A DNA stretch of 64,000 nucleotides from Nonomuraea sp. SYSU D8015 (GCF_008065375.1 NZ_VJYI01000010.1:124001-188000), one strand, 5' to 3'; numbered from the stretch's first letter, positions 32,491 through 41,512 are shown. The notes: a model not told the origin generated them from the sequence alone. Made by a program: numbers and translations.

Positions 32491-33531
32491 GTGACCGTAG
32501 TCGACACGTCCCGCGCCAGGCCATCGGGGGAGCGGGGGAGCGACTTCGCGAAGCTGTCGCGCCGCATCGCCCAGGAGGGCCTGCTGAACAAGCGGCCCGG
32601 CTACTACACCGCCAGGATCGGCCTCGTGGCGGGTCTGTTCGCGGGCAGCTGGGCGTTGTTCGCCGCGGTCGGGGACTCCTGGTGGCAGGTGCCGGTCGCG
32701 GTGCTGCTCGCCGTCGCGTTCGCCCAGGTGACGCTGCTGGCCCACGACCTCGCGCATGGGCAGATCTCCCGGTCGCGCCGCACGTCCAGGACGGCCGGAC
32801 TGCTGGTGGGCAACCTGGCCGTCGGGCTCAGCTACGGCTGGTGGATGGACAAGCACACGCGCCACCACGCCAATCCCAACCACGAGGACCACGACCCCGA
32901 CGTCTCGCCGGACGCGCTGCTCTGGTCGGACAACCAGGCCGAGGCCGCCCGCGGGCTGCCCCGGTTCATCGGCCGCTGGCAGGCGTTCCTGTTCTTCCCC
33001 CTGCTCACCCTGGAGGGGCTGAACCTGAAGGTCGCCAGCTTCCGCGCGCTGCGCCGTGAGTCGCTCAAGAACCGGAAGGTCGAAGGGCTGCTGCTGGTCG
33101 CGCACAACCTGGCGTACCTGGGGGCCGTGTTCCTGGTGCTCTCACCCGGCAAGGCGCTGGTGTTCCTCGCCGTGCACCTCGGCTGCTACGGCGTCTACCT
33201 GGGGTGCACGTTCGCGCCCAACCACAAGGGCATGCCCGTGCTCACCGCGGAAGACGAGCTGGACTTCCTCCGCAAGCAGGTCCTGACCTCCAGGAACGTG
33301 CGCGGCGGGCGGCTGGTCACCACCGCTCTCGGCGGGCTCAACTACCAGATCGAGCACCACCTGTTCCCCAGCATGCCCACCGCCAACCTCCGCAAGGCGC
33401 GGCCCATCGTGCGCGAGTACTGCGCCTCGATCGGGGTCGACTACGCCGAGTGCGGCCTGTTCGAGTCGTGGGCGCAGGCCATGCGCCACCTGCACGCGGT
33501 GGGCCGGCCCCTGCGCCGGGTCAGGACGTGA
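32491..33531 (+). CDS. Membrane fatty-acid desaturase/hydroxylase
   Basis: 346 residues. All three diiron histidine boxes are present: HDLAHG (from H85), HTRHH (H122, H125, H126) and QIEHH (H289, H290). The Q in the third box is a feature of front-end/acyl-lipid type desaturases. Four membrane helices in two pairs (about 46-85 and 200-240) fit the family. It introduces a double bond (or hydroxyl) into an acyl chain at the membrane. The GTG start has GGAG nine bases upstream and follows a leader hairpin. The 225-bp gap and palindrome suggest its own regulation within the cluster. Confidence 0.93.
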   Translation: MTVVDTSRARPSGERGSDFAKLSRRIAQEGLLNKRPGYYTARIGLVAGLFAGSWALFAAVGDSWWQVPVAVLLAVAFAQVTLLAHDLAHGQISRSRRTSRTAGLLVGNLAVGLSYGWWMDKHTRHHANPNHEDHDPDVSPDALLWSDNQAEAARGLPRFIGRWQAFLFFPLLTLEGLNLKVASFRALRRESLKNRKVEGLLLVAHNLAYLGAVFLVLSPGKALVFLAVHLGCYGVYLGCTFAPNHKGMPVLTAEDELDFLRKQVLTSRNVRGGRLVTTALGGLNYQIEHHLFPSMPTANLRKARPIVREYCASIGVDYAECGLFESWAQAMRHLHAVGRPLRRVRT

Positions 33532-33814
33532 TGATCAGCTCCAGGCCGCCGAACTCCTCCTTGACCTGATGGCCGGCGCGGATCAGCACCGTGCGCAGCG
33601 CCAACCGGACCGCGGTGCGGACGGTCGCGTACTTCACCAGCCCTTCGGCCGAGGTGTTCCAGGTGACGATCACCCCGCGGGTGGGATCGTGCCAGACGCC
33701 GAGCCCGCCGTCGGCGGACACCAGCGACGGCTCGACGATGAAGCCCGCGTCCGTCAACTCCCGGCGGACCACCTGTTCCAGGTCCGGGCCGGCGCCCGAG
33801 GCGGTGTCCATCAC
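33521..33814 (-). CDS. Hypothetical protein, 97 aa
   Basis: A 97-residue soluble protein: LEQVVRRELTDAGFIVEPSL, GLGVWHDPTRGVIVTWNTSA, ATVRTAVRLALRTVLIRAGH. Start GTG 33814 or ATG 33811. No family recognised. It overlaps the convergent desaturase gene by 11 bp. Confidence 0.6.
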   Translation of the reverse strand: MMDTASGAGPDLEQVVRRELTDAGFIVEPSLVSADGGLGVWHDPTRGVIVTWNTSAEGLVKYATVRTAVRLALRTVLIRAGHQVKEEFGGLELIITS

Positions 33815-33875
33815 AGTCCGCTGCCCCGGCGGCGGGGGCCGCGAACGCCGGGTGACGCATCTGTCTCGTGCGAGG

Positions 33876-34436
33876 ATGTCGGTTGTGTCTTCGGCGTCAT
33901 CAGCGCTCCGCCTCTCCCGGGCCGTCGTGTTCGCGACGGTCTGCGGCGCCGTGTCGGCGGGCGGGCACGCGCTGGCCGGCGGCGGGCCGGTGCCGTTGGA
34001 GGTCTACCTGGCCGGCGTGCTGGCGGTGCTGGCGTCGGCGCACCTGATCGACGGGCGCGAGCGCGGCCCCGTCGCCGTCCTGGCCGCCACGGTGAGCGCC
34101 CAGACGGTGCTGCACCAGCTGTTCGAGCGGCTCGCGCCGGCCGCTGACGCCGGCCCCGCGCACGGGCATCCCGCGCCCGCGGCGGGCATGGCGCTCGCGC
34201 ACCTCACGGTGGCGGCGCTCACCGCGTGGTGGCTCTACCGGGGCGAGCGCGCCCTGTGGCTCGTGCTCCGCCTGTACGCCACGCCGCCGCCGGTGATCCG
34301 GCTGCTCGTCAGCGCCCCGGTCGGCGTCGCGGCGCCGTCGTGGCGGCCGGTGACCCCTCCGGAGATCCCCGCGTACGTGGGAAGGACCGTCTCCCAGACC
34401 GTCAGCAGGCGAGGACCGCCCGCGCGTTCGCGTTGA
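33876..34436 (+). CDS. Hypothetical membrane protein upstream of CopC
   Basis: 186 residues with about four hydrophobic helices (VVFATVCGAVSAGGHALAGG, YLAGVLAVLASAHLIDGRER, VAVLAATVSAQTVLHQLFE, GMALAHLTVAALTAWWLYRG) and a His-containing loop AGPAHGHPAPAAG that could bind metal. It stands 60 bp before the copC-like gene, so a role in copper or metal handling is likely by context only. An alternative GTG start at 33885 has a better-spaced GAGG. Confidence 0.65.
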   Translation: MSVVSSASSALRLSRAVVFATVCGAVSAGGHALAGGGPVPLEVYLAGVLAVLASAHLIDGRERGPVAVLAATVSAQTVLHQLFERLAPAADAGPAHGHPAPAAGMALAHLTVAALTAWWLYRGERALWLVLRLYATPPPVIRLLVSAPVGVAAPSWRPVTPPEIPAYVGRTVSQTVSRRGPPARSR

Positions 34437-34496
34437 AGCCGTCCCGGCGCGCCGGCGTCCACCGGCGCGCGTCCCCGCCTGTTCTGGAGACTTGTC

Positions 34497-35096
34497 ATGA
34501 CCTTCTTCCTGCGGGCGGCGCTCGCCTGCGCCGCCTTCCTTGCCCTGTCCGTCTCGCTGTCCGGCTCGCCCGCCTACGCCCACGACGCGCTCAAGCGCAG
34601 CTCACCGGCCAAGGACGCGGAGGTTTCCGCGGCCTCCGTCGAGGAGATCGAGCTCGAGTACACCGCCAGCGTCAAGTTCCCGTTCGTCGTGCTGCGTGAC
34701 GCGGCCGGCAAAGAAGTCCCGCTCAGCAAGCCGCGGCTTGCGGGCCCGAAGGTGTTCGCCGAGGTCGGCCGGCCGCTCGCGGCGGGCGCGTACGTGATCG
34801 CCTGGCGGGTCGTCTCGTCGGACGGACACCCCATCGAGGGGGAGATCCCCTTCCGGGTGAAAGGATCTGCTTCTCCGTCGGTTTCGTCCACGCCCGCCGG
34901 GGAGGGGGCCACGGAGGGCGGACCGTCCGCGGCGGCGAGCCCGTCGTCGGCCGGCGGCGGCGCGTCTTCCGGGACCTCGTCGGGCGTGCCCGGCTGGATC
35001 TGGGGCGGGCTGGCGGCGCTGGTCGCGCTGGGCGCGTTCGTCCTGATCAGGGCCGCGCGCCGAGGTCCGGACGGGGAGGAAGCGCATGCGGATTGA
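34497..35096 (+). CDS. CopC-domain copper-binding protein with C-terminal membrane anchor
   Basis: 199 residues. A signal peptide ends near AYA-HDALKRSSPAKDAEV, so the mature protein begins with His, a CopC copper ligand. The domain runs to about 125, with the second ligand region WRVVSSDGHPIEGEIPFRV. A Ser/Gly/Ala linker is followed by a membrane helix (WIWGGLAALVALGAFVLI) and a short basic/acidic tail. CopC proteins bind Cu(II) outside the membrane. It overlaps the next gene by 11 bp. Confidence 0.9.
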   Translation: MTFFLRAALACAAFLALSVSLSGSPAYAHDALKRSSPAKDAEVSAASVEEIELEYTASVKFPFVVLRDAAGKEVPLSKPRLAGPKVFAEVGRPLAAGAYVIAWRVVSSDGHPIEGEIPFRVKGSASPSVSSTPAGEGATEGGPSAAASPSSAGGGASSGTSSGVPGWIWGGLAALVALGAFVLIRAARRGPDGEEAHAD

Positions 35097-36075
35097 GCAG
35101 GCCAGACGGCTCGCGCGGCGGTGGGTGAACGAGGAGGGGGCTGCGCTGCCCGGGTTCGGCGGGGCGTTCCTGACCGGGTCCGCGCTGTGGGCGGACGGCG
35201 ACGCCGAGCTGCCCGCGAGCTCCGACGTGGACGTGGTGGTGGTCGCCGACCCGCCCGTCAGGATCGGGAAGTTCCTCTATGAGGGCGTGCTGCTGGAGGT
35301 CTCCTCCATGCCCCGGCTCGGGTCCCCGCACGAGGTGCTCAGCGACTACCACCTGGCCGGCAGCTTCCACCTCCCGTGCGTGCTGGCCGACCCCACGGGT
35401 CGGCTCACCGAGCTCCAGCGGGTCGTGGCACGGGACTTCGCCGAGCGGCCGTGGATCCTGGCCCGCTGCACCCAGGCCATGGACCGGGTGCGCGGGTGGA
35501 TCAACGGCATGGACGAGTCCGCGCCGCTGCACGACCAGGTGAGCGCGTGGCTGTTCGGCACCGGGGTGACCACGCACGTGCTGCTGGTCGCCGGGCTGCG
35601 CAACCCCACCATCCGCAGGCGGTACGCGGCCGTGCGGGAGCTGCTGGCCGAGCACGGGCGTCACGACTACCACGAGGTGCTGCTCGACCTGCTCGGATGC
35701 GCCGCGCTGAGCAGGGAACGGGTGGAGCGGCACCTGGCCGCGCTGGAGGTGGCCTTCGACGCGGCCGCCCACGTGCGGGCGCCCTCCTACCGGTTCGCCT
35801 CCGACATCAGCCCGATGGCGCGGCCGGTGGCCGTCGACGGCAGCCGGGAGCTCATCCGGGCGGGGCTGCACCGGGAGGCGGTCTTCTGGGTGGCGGCGAC
35901 GTACGCGCGGTGCCTGGCCAAGCGGGCGGCGGCCGGTCTGTCCGGGTATGAGGACGGGTTCCTGGAGCTGCTGGAGGACCTGGGCGCGGCGACGTTCGCC
36001 GACCGGCGCTGCCGAGGGGACCGCGTCCTGGCCGCCCTCCCCGGGCTGTGGCAGACGGCCATGTCCCTCTGCTGA
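35086..36075 (+). CDS. Nucleotidyltransferase-fold protein
   Basis: 329 residues. The N-terminal polymerase-beta-like signature FLTGSALWADGDAELPASSD, VDVVVVAD gives the GS...DxD metal site. The helical C-terminal half (VERHLAALEVAFDAAAHVRA, LHREAVFWVAATYARCLAKR) resembles aminoglycoside adenylyltransferase-like proteins. Resistance, tRNA or signalling roles are all possible. The ATG lies inside the end of the copC gene. Confidence 0.8.
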   Translation: MRIEQARRLARRWVNEEGAALPGFGGAFLTGSALWADGDAELPASSDVDVVVVADPPVRIGKFLYEGVLLEVSSMPRLGSPHEVLSDYHLAGSFHLPCVLADPTGRLTELQRVVARDFAERPWILARCTQAMDRVRGWINGMDESAPLHDQVSAWLFGTGVTTHVLLVAGLRNPTIRRRYAAVRELLAEHGRHDYHEVLLDLLGCAALSRERVERHLAALEVAFDAAAHVRAPSYRFASDISPMARPVAVDGSRELIRAGLHREAVFWVAATYARCLAKRAAAGLSGYEDGFLELLEDLGAATFADRRCRGDRVLAALPGLWQTAMSLC

Positions 36076-36099
36076 CCCGGCGACGACCAGGTCCACGCC

Positions 36100-37368
36100 T
36101 CAGCTGGTCTTTCCCGGGCGGCGGGGCAGCAGGGCCACTGCCAGAGCCGGGAGGGCGGCCAGGACGACCCAGGGCACGGCGGCCGGGAGGCCCAGGTCGA
36201 GCAGGGAGCCGGTGGCCGAGCTGCCGATGAGGACGATCAGGCCGGAGACGGAGAACAGCGCGCCGGTGTAGAGGCCGAGCCGTCCGTCCTCGGCGAGGTC
36301 GGGCACCCAGGCGCGGGCGGCGGGCACGACGAGCATCTGGCCGAGGGTGAGCAGGACGACGTATCCCGCGGCGGGGAGCAGACCGGCGCCACCCGTCCAG
36401 TCGGCGGGGCGTGCGGCGGCCACCACCGCGAAGCCGGCCGCGACGAGCAGCAGCCCGATGGCCATGGAGCGGCGCAGGTCGAGCCGGTCGCCGACCCAGC
36501 GGGTGATCGGGAGCTGGGCGAACACGACGAGTAGGGAGGAGAGGGCGAACAGCCAGGACAGGGGCGTCTGGGAGCCGGTCGCGCGTTCCACCTCCTCCGG
36601 CAGGGCGAGGTAGAGCTGGTTGTAGGCGAGCAGATAGGCGCCGTACGCGCAGCACAGGGCGAGGAAGCGGCGGTTGCGCAGCAGCGCGCGTACCCCGCCT
36701 CGCTCCCGGTTCGGCGTCCGGCCGGGGATGTGCTGGGGCATCAGCCACACGTGCCCGGCGAGGACGAGCACGAAGACGGCGGCTCCCGCAAGGCAGGCGA
36801 TGCGGAAGTCCACGGCGAGCAGCAGGCCGCCGAGCAGCGGGCCGACGAAGGCGCCGGCCTGGCCTGCCACGGTGAACAGGGCCAGCAGCCGGGTGCGGGG
36901 GCCGTGCCCTTCCTCTTCCCAGGTCACCGCCTGCCGGGCCACCTCGGATTCGACGGCGGGGGAGAACAGGGCGGCGGCGAAGCCGATCGACAGCACCGCG
37001 CCGATCACGGCCCAGGTCGCCTCGGCGTACCCCAGCCAGGCGAACCCGGCGATCCGCAGGGTGCAGCCGGTCAGGACGACGGGGCGTACGCCGTAGCGGT
37101 CCACGAGCCACCCGCCGACCACGAACAGCCCCTGTTGGCTGAAGGTGCGCAGGCCGAGGACGAAGCCCACCATCCAGCCGGCCATCCCGATGGCGGTGCC
37201 GAGGTGTTCGGCCAGGAACGGCAGTACGGCGTAGAAGCCGATGTTGAAGGCGAGTTGGGTGAGGATCAGCAGGCGCAGGAGCGGGGAGAGCTCCGTCCAG
37301 GTCCGCCGGCGTGGGGGTTTGGGGATCCGGGCGGCTCGGGTGAGGGTGCGGGAGATCAGGGAGGTCAT
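36100..37368 (-). CDS. MFS exporter, 12 helices
   Basis: 422 residues with twelve predicted helices. The loop 2-3 motif GGWLVDRYGVRPVVLTG and loop 8-9 RWVGDRLDLRRSMAIG are typical drug/metabolite MFS features. The order on the minus strand is truncated substrate-binding-protein gene, then this gene, which resembles opine-metallophore operons where an MFS exporter sits with an ABC importer. That link is inference. Confidence 0.87.
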   Translation of the reverse strand: MTSLISRTLTRAARIPKPPRRRTWTELSPLLRLLILTQLAFNIGFYAVLPFLAEHLGTAIGMAGWMVGFVLGLRTFSQQGLFVVGGWLVDRYGVRPVVLTGCTLRIAGFAWLGYAEATWAVIGAVLSIGFAAALFSPAVESEVARQAVTWEEEGHGPRTRLLALFTVAGQAGAFVGPLLGGLLLAVDFRIACLAGAAVFVLVLAGHVWLMPQHIPGRTPNRERGGVRALLRNRRFLALCCAYGAYLLAYNQLYLALPEEVERATGSQTPLSWLFALSSLLVVFAQLPITRWVGDRLDLRRSMAIGLLLVAAGFAVVAAARPADWTGGAGLLPAAGYVVLLTLGQMLVVPAARAWVPDLAEDGRLGLYTGALFSVSGLIVLIGSSATGSLLDLGLPAAVPWVVLAALPALAVALLPRRPGKTS

Positions 37369-37491
37369 GGGGGTCCGCTCAAGGGGTGTGGGTGGGTGGT
37401 GTGAGTGGACGGCGGCTGGGAGCCGAGGCCGAGGAAACCGAGGGCGGCCAGGCTTAGGGTGATGCCGGCGGCCGGAGCAGGGCGTGGCGGA

Positions 37492-37710
37492 TCACGGGGG
37501 GCAGGACGGATGGGTCAAGTCTTCCGAGACGCCGAGCCGGGACAGGAGATAGGCGTCATCCCCGAACAGGGAGAAGTTCTCGGTGGGAGGGAAGGCGTGC
37601 GCCACGCGCAGCCGCCCGCCCTCCGAGGAGCCGGACGAGTTCGCGGACCACGAGCCGTCGGGGGAGGCGGAACAGCCGGAGAGGAGCGGGGCGAGGAGGA
37701 GGCAGGCCAC
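37492..37710 (-). pseudogene. Truncated ABC substrate-binding lipoprotein
   Basis: The frame encodes VACLLLAPLLSGCSASPDGS (a lipoprotein signal with lipobox LSGC), a Ser/Gly linker, then GGRLRVAHAFPPTENFSLFG and DDAYLLSRLGVSEDLT. This is the start of a peptide/nickel-type solute-binding protein. It then breaks into unrelated sequence and a stop, after about 65 of the usual 500 residues. Just upstream another short frame from the ATG at 37790 (ASRDDLDEARAAMLDAVYRD) is cut the same way. At least two deletions have removed the operon body. Confidence 0.7.
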
Positions 37711-37802
37711 ACGTGTCCGGTGCCGAAGTCCCGGTAGACGGCGTCGAGCATCGCGGCCCGCGCCTCGTCGAGGTCGTCCCTGCTCGCCATACTGATGCAA
37801 TA

Positions 37803-37823
37803 CAAATGCATTTGCACATCATA
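37803..37823 (-). promoter_or_regulatory. AT-rich palindromic operator with -10 element
   Basis: caaatgcatttg (37803-37814) is a perfect 12-bp palindrome in a strongly AT-rich patch. On the minus strand TATGAT (37818-37823) lies just upstream, so the palindrome covers the likely start point of the decayed operon. A Fur/Zur-like metal regulator would fit, but the sequence is not the standard Zur box. Confidence 0.45.
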
Positions 37824-38212
37824 TGCAACAACACGTCGAGCCACCAGGGCCGTACTCCGCGTTGCGGAGCCTCTGGGTCATCGCCGTGCCGCCGCGCCCG
37901 CGGCCCCGTTGTCACCCGGCTCATCGCTGCTCACGGTGGGTGACACTGGTCGCTCATGCGGAGTCGGAGGTGCCGGCGCGCCTGCTCCACTACCAGATGC
38001 CAAGGCCCGCCAGCACCAGGATCACGCCGGCCCCCGCAGCCACGCGGGCATACCCAGTGCCGCTTCCTGTGCCGAAACGGGGGAAGCGGCAGGGCTGGAG
38101 GAGGCGGCGGGCGTCTGAGCAGCAGGCGACGATGCGGTCTCTGAGGTGGTGGGCTCGGTGTGGGGTGGAGGGAGCGGTCACGGGGAAAGGGGATCTCGTG
38201 TGGCTCGGTTCG

Positions 38213-38599
38213 TCAGGAAATGGGGTACCGTCGGCGGAAGCGGCCCGGACCTGTGTGAAACGTGGTGCCGTCCGGGAACCGGACCTGCGCCTCGGCGCCT
38301 CCGGGGACGTCGACCGAGATGGTCAGGTGATCGTCCTGGACGCGCCAAGCGACGGCGACCCGCCCCTGCGGGCTGTCGAACGTGCCCTCGGCCCAGGTGA
38401 TCGTGTCGTTGAGCACGGACGCGACGAGGAAGGACTCCCATGCGACGGAGCCTGCGGCCTGGCGGAGGCCCAGGGTGTGGGTGTGCAGGAAGCGGATGAC
38501 CGCGCCCTTGCTGTAGTGGTTGAGGGAGGCCGTGGCGGTGCCGTCCTCGGAGACGCCGTCCCAGTCTTCCCAGATGGTGGTGGCCGATCTGCAGGTCAT
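38213..38599 (-). pseudogene. C-terminal fragment of a GH78 alpha-L-rhamnosidase
   Basis: 128 residues matching the end of GH78 enzymes: ATTIWEDWDGVSEDGTATAS, LNHYSKGAVIRFLHTHTLGL, FDSPQGRVAVAWRVQDDHLT and a final beta-sandwich end. The catalytic (alpha/alpha)6 barrel is mostly missing, about 700-900 residues. It is a remnant and cannot be active. Confidence 0.7.
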
Positions 38600-38713
38600 G
38601 GGGCGATTGGCTCATCATCGTTTCCCAACTCGAGTGACATGGTCATCGGCTCGCCCGTTCGCGGGAAGCCAGGCACGGCGCCCCGCCGTACGGGAGCGCC
38701 GAGAGGAGGTGGA

Positions 38714-39244
38714 CTACCGGACGGACTTGACCTTGAAGAGGATGAGCAGGCCGCCGACCAGAGCGAGAACGGCTCCGGCGAGGTAGAGCAGGGTGTAGTT
38801 CTTTTCCGCGCCGACCACGCCGATCGTGATGATGAACGGGGCGATGAGCGGGGCGATCGCGCTGGGAATCTTCTGCGCGAACGCGACCACCGCCATGTAC
38901 CGGCCCGCCTGCGCCCGGTCCGGCAGAACCGCGAAGATGATCGCCTGGTCCACGGCTGCGAACACGGCGATGGCGAGCTGCATCAGCACCGCGCCCACGA
39001 TCAGCGGCGGCAACGAATAGGCGAAGGCCTCGACGCAGGCGCCGGCGACGAACAGGAGCGCGCCGATGAAGGTGAACAGCTTCCGCCGGCCGAGCTTGTC
39101 GGACAGGAATCCACCGGCCAGAGCCCCTGCGGATGCCGCCACCACGCCCAGGATCCCGATGGAGGCCACGACCCCCGCGACTTCCCTGACGGGCAGGTCG
39201 AGGCGCTGGGCGTAGAAGAACGTTGGACCGAGCTCGCCGGCGAG
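38714..39244 (-). pseudogene. C-terminal half of an MFS transporter
   Basis: About 176 residues with six helices (VAGVVASIGILGVVAASAGA, the loop GGFLSDKLGRRKLFTFIG, LIVGAVLMQLAIAVFAAVDQ, APLIAPFIITIGVVGAEKNY) and a proper stop. The N-terminal six helices are gone. The frame joins directly to a transposase fragment at 39245, so the loss was probably caused by an IS. Confidence 0.75.
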
Positions 39245-39389
39245 GTTGCTCCGCCCGAGTACGGCGATCAGGGCTAAGGCCGGCCGATGGCGGCGTCCTC
39301 GAGGCGCTGCGCGGATCGGGCAGCGTGTCCAGGATCTCGATCGGCGCGGGCAGGTCATCCGGGTTGGTGAGGGGGTTGGTGGAGGTGAC
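39245..39389 (-). mobile_element. ISAs1-family transposase N-terminal fragment
   Basis: Two frames together give LTNPDDLPAPIEILDTLPDP and, after a frameshift, RGRRHRPALALIAVLGRS. This matches the start of ISAs1-type transposases (LLDxLxxVPDPRxxRGxRHxLxxxLxxAVxAVLxG). The rest of the IS is missing and it is fused to the MFS fragment. Confidence 0.5.
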
Positions 39390-39433
39390 GTGCGCCCGTG
39401 GCGGGTGAGCACGTCGATAGGGGAAGGCGGCAC

Positions 39434-39501
39434 GCGAACGCGACCCCCTGTTCTTGATCGGCTGGCTTCGACAACCGACGAGCACCGGGGGTCGCGTTCG
39501 C
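39434..39501. repeat. 15-bp inverted repeat with 38-bp spacer
   Basis: gcgaacgcgaccccc (39434-39448) and its exact complement (39487-39501) flank a 38-bp loop. It lies just upstream of the transposase fragment and may be an IS-associated hairpin or a terminator. No RNA gene is recognised in it. Confidence 0.6.
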
Positions 39502-39715
39502 TGTCTGGGCGTCGGGGCACTATCCGCCCTGGTCCAGGCCCGATCTGCTGATCCGGGTATGTGGTGTCCGTGGACTGGGTCACCGCGGGTGCATCACGGA
39601 CCGGTCGCCAGGCGTGCGTGACTCCGTGGCCAGGCCATGTGTTGTGAGGTTGGCCGAGATCGGAGTCAGCGGCCGGATGGCGGCGGTCTTCGATCAGCTG
39701 ACCTGGTGGCTCCCA

Positions 39716-40747
39716 TCAGCCGACATGCCGTTTGACCCAGTCGCGGGCCAGGCTCGACGATGCCGGTGCGCTGCGGTGGAGGGTGAGCACGTGGCCGGTG
39801 GCGGGGATCACCACGGCGTCGAGGGGCGCATTGGGGTACCAGCGCTTCTGCTGTGCCTGCAGCGCTGCCGAACTGGTGCAGTCGGTCGCACCCTCACCGC
39901 AGAGCAGCCGGTCGTGCTGGCCGATCATGATCAGGACGGGTATGCGGATGAGTCGGTTGTCGGAGATCGCCGGGAAGGTTTCCAGGAAGGTGTCGGATTC
40001 CTTCGTGGCCTCGTCGCGCGCGACGACGGCGCGCTGGGCTCCGGGCAGGTGGTAGAACCATTCCGCTCTGGCTCCGGGCCGGGTGGTGTAGTACGCATCG
40101 TCCAGTCGGCGGGCGGTGAAGCGTGGGTCCTGGCCGGCCGGATAGGTCGCCTGGGCGAACTGCTCGAACGCGGCCTCGTTCGGGGTGCTGGATTCGCCGG
40201 TCAAGATGATGCCGTCGAGCGTGTCCGGATGGCGGATCTGAACGCTGCGGATGATCGTGGAACCGATGGAGTTGCCCACCGCCACGACGTTCCGGTATCG
40301 CCGCCCGTCGAGTTTGCCCTGACGGGCTGCGAGCGCCACCTGGCGGAAGGACTCCTGGTGGCTGTCCGGTCGCAGCCGGGCTCCGGACGGCCACGAGCTA
40401 CGCCCGGCCCCCAGACGGTCGATGGCCAGCACCGCGTATCCGGCGCGGACCATCGTGTCCGCGAACGTCGGGCCCTTTCCATTGCCGCGCATCCAGTAGG
40501 ACCGGTCGTAGGTGCCTCCGGGGACCAGGATCTGGATCGTCCGGGCTTCGCCGCGCGGGCGGCACAGGGTTCCCGCTATCCGCTGGTCCACAGGCCCGCC
40601 TTCGGTGAGGGGTACGGCCACGGAGACCGGCGAGCAGCGTGTGGAGTCCGCCGTTGCCGTACTCGTTGCGGTTGCCAGGGCCGCGAGCAGGCTCGCGCTC
40701 ACCACTGCGACCCGCCGTCTTGTTGCGCCAAGCCACTTACTGTCCAC
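39716..40747 (-). CDS. Secreted alpha/beta hydrolase
   Basis: 343 residues. A signal peptide (RRRVAVVSASLLAALATATS) leads to an alpha/beta hydrolase: IQILVPGGTYDRSYWMRGNG (oxyanion region), VLAIDRLGAGRSSWP, nucleophile elbow VVAVGNSIGST, ending with IGQHDRLLCGEG (Asp) and VVIPATGHVLTLHRSAP (His). The GNSIG elbow carries the Ser. I chose the GTG at 40747 because GAAGGG lies six bases upstream; the long frame to 40939 has no such support. A 21-bp operator sits just before it. Confidence 0.85.
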   Translation of the reverse strand: MDSKWLGATRRRVAVVSASLLAALATATSTATADSTRCSPVSVAVPLTEGGPVDQRIAGTLCRPRGEARTIQILVPGGTYDRSYWMRGNGKGPTFADTMVRAGYAVLAIDRLGAGRSSWPSGARLRPDSHQESFRQVALAARQGKLDGRRYRNVVAVGNSIGSTIIRSVQIRHPDTLDGIILTGESSTPNEAAFEQFAQATYPAGQDPRFTARRLDDAYYTTRPGARAEWFYHLPGAQRAVVARDEATKESDTFLETFPAISDNRLIRIPVLIMIGQHDRLLCGEGATDCTSSAALQAQQKRWYPNAPLDAVVIPATGHVLTLHRSAPASSSLARDWVKRHVG

Positions 40748-40766
40748 ATGTATCCCTTCGTACGAC

Positions 40767-40787
40767 GTACCGTACAGCATACGGTAC
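40767..40787. promoter_or_regulatory. TetR-like operator before the secreted hydrolase
   Basis: gtaccgta, N5, tacggtac: perfect 8-bp arms. It is 20 bp upstream of the hydrolase GTG on the minus strand, placed to cover its promoter. No adjacent regulator gene is intact. Confidence 0.55.
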
Positions 40788-41016
40788 ATCACGATGAAGG
40801 TGCTTTGGTCAGGCGCGGGCTGGATGAAGTCGAAGGCGACGGCGAAGTGTAGCCAGGCGGGTCGGCCGGATGCACTGCGACGGACAGCGGCCGGGACGAG
40901 CGCGAGGGCCGCGTCGGCCGCCGCCGAAACGGTGCTCACCGCAGTGCGACCCGGCGACGTCGTCGAGCCGAACGCGGCCGTCTATCTGCACACCTGCTGG
41001 ATGGGTTTACACCCAG

Positions 41017-41334
41017 CTCCGGCCGGCGTGGATCGCCGCCGCCGGCACGTTCGCGATCGTGCGGCTGTGCCACTGCTACGCGCTGGTCTCGGCGGCCATG
41101 GCGCTGGGCGTCGTCACCATCGAGACCGCCGCGATCGTACTGGCCGCCCAGAACCCCGAGCCGTACCTCGACGCTTTCCTGCTCCGCTTCCCGATGCCGG
41201 TCGCGATAGCCCTGTACGTGGACGGCCAGCCGTACGTGACGTTGTCCCGGATGGTGCGCCGCCACGTCGACGAGGTGATCTCGCCGCTGATGGCGCCGGC
41301 TCGCAGTCCGTCCTGGGCATCCTGGCCTCACTGA
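41017..41334 (+). other. Possible gene remnant of unknown family
   Basis: One frame reads LRPAWIAAAGTFAIVRLCHC, YALVSAAMALGVVTIETAAI, FLLRFPMPVAIALYVDGQPY, VTLSRMVRRHVDEVISPLM, which looks protein-like. The sequence just before it (DVVEPNAAVYLHTCWMG) continues in another frame. It may be a frameshifted gene. I do not recognise it. The stretch 40788-41016 holds nothing else. Confidence 0.3.
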
Positions 41335-41512
41335 TCGTCTACTCCTTGCAGCAGATCCTGTCCTGAGGCAGGTGCCGGCCGTTCCTGCCGATCGGACGGT
41401 ACGGCCCTTTCCCGCAGCACCTGCGCGCACAGTGCGAGGGGCGTCATCTGGCGGTTCCGCACTGGCAGCCAATGGCGAGAGATGCCCGAAGAGCTCGGGG
41501 CCCGGCCACGCG

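Noticed and set aside
39434..39501. Inverted repeat as a tRNA or attachment site
   Set aside because: No acceptor/anticodon/T-arm pattern could be drawn, and no CCA-type end; only the hairpin is supported.
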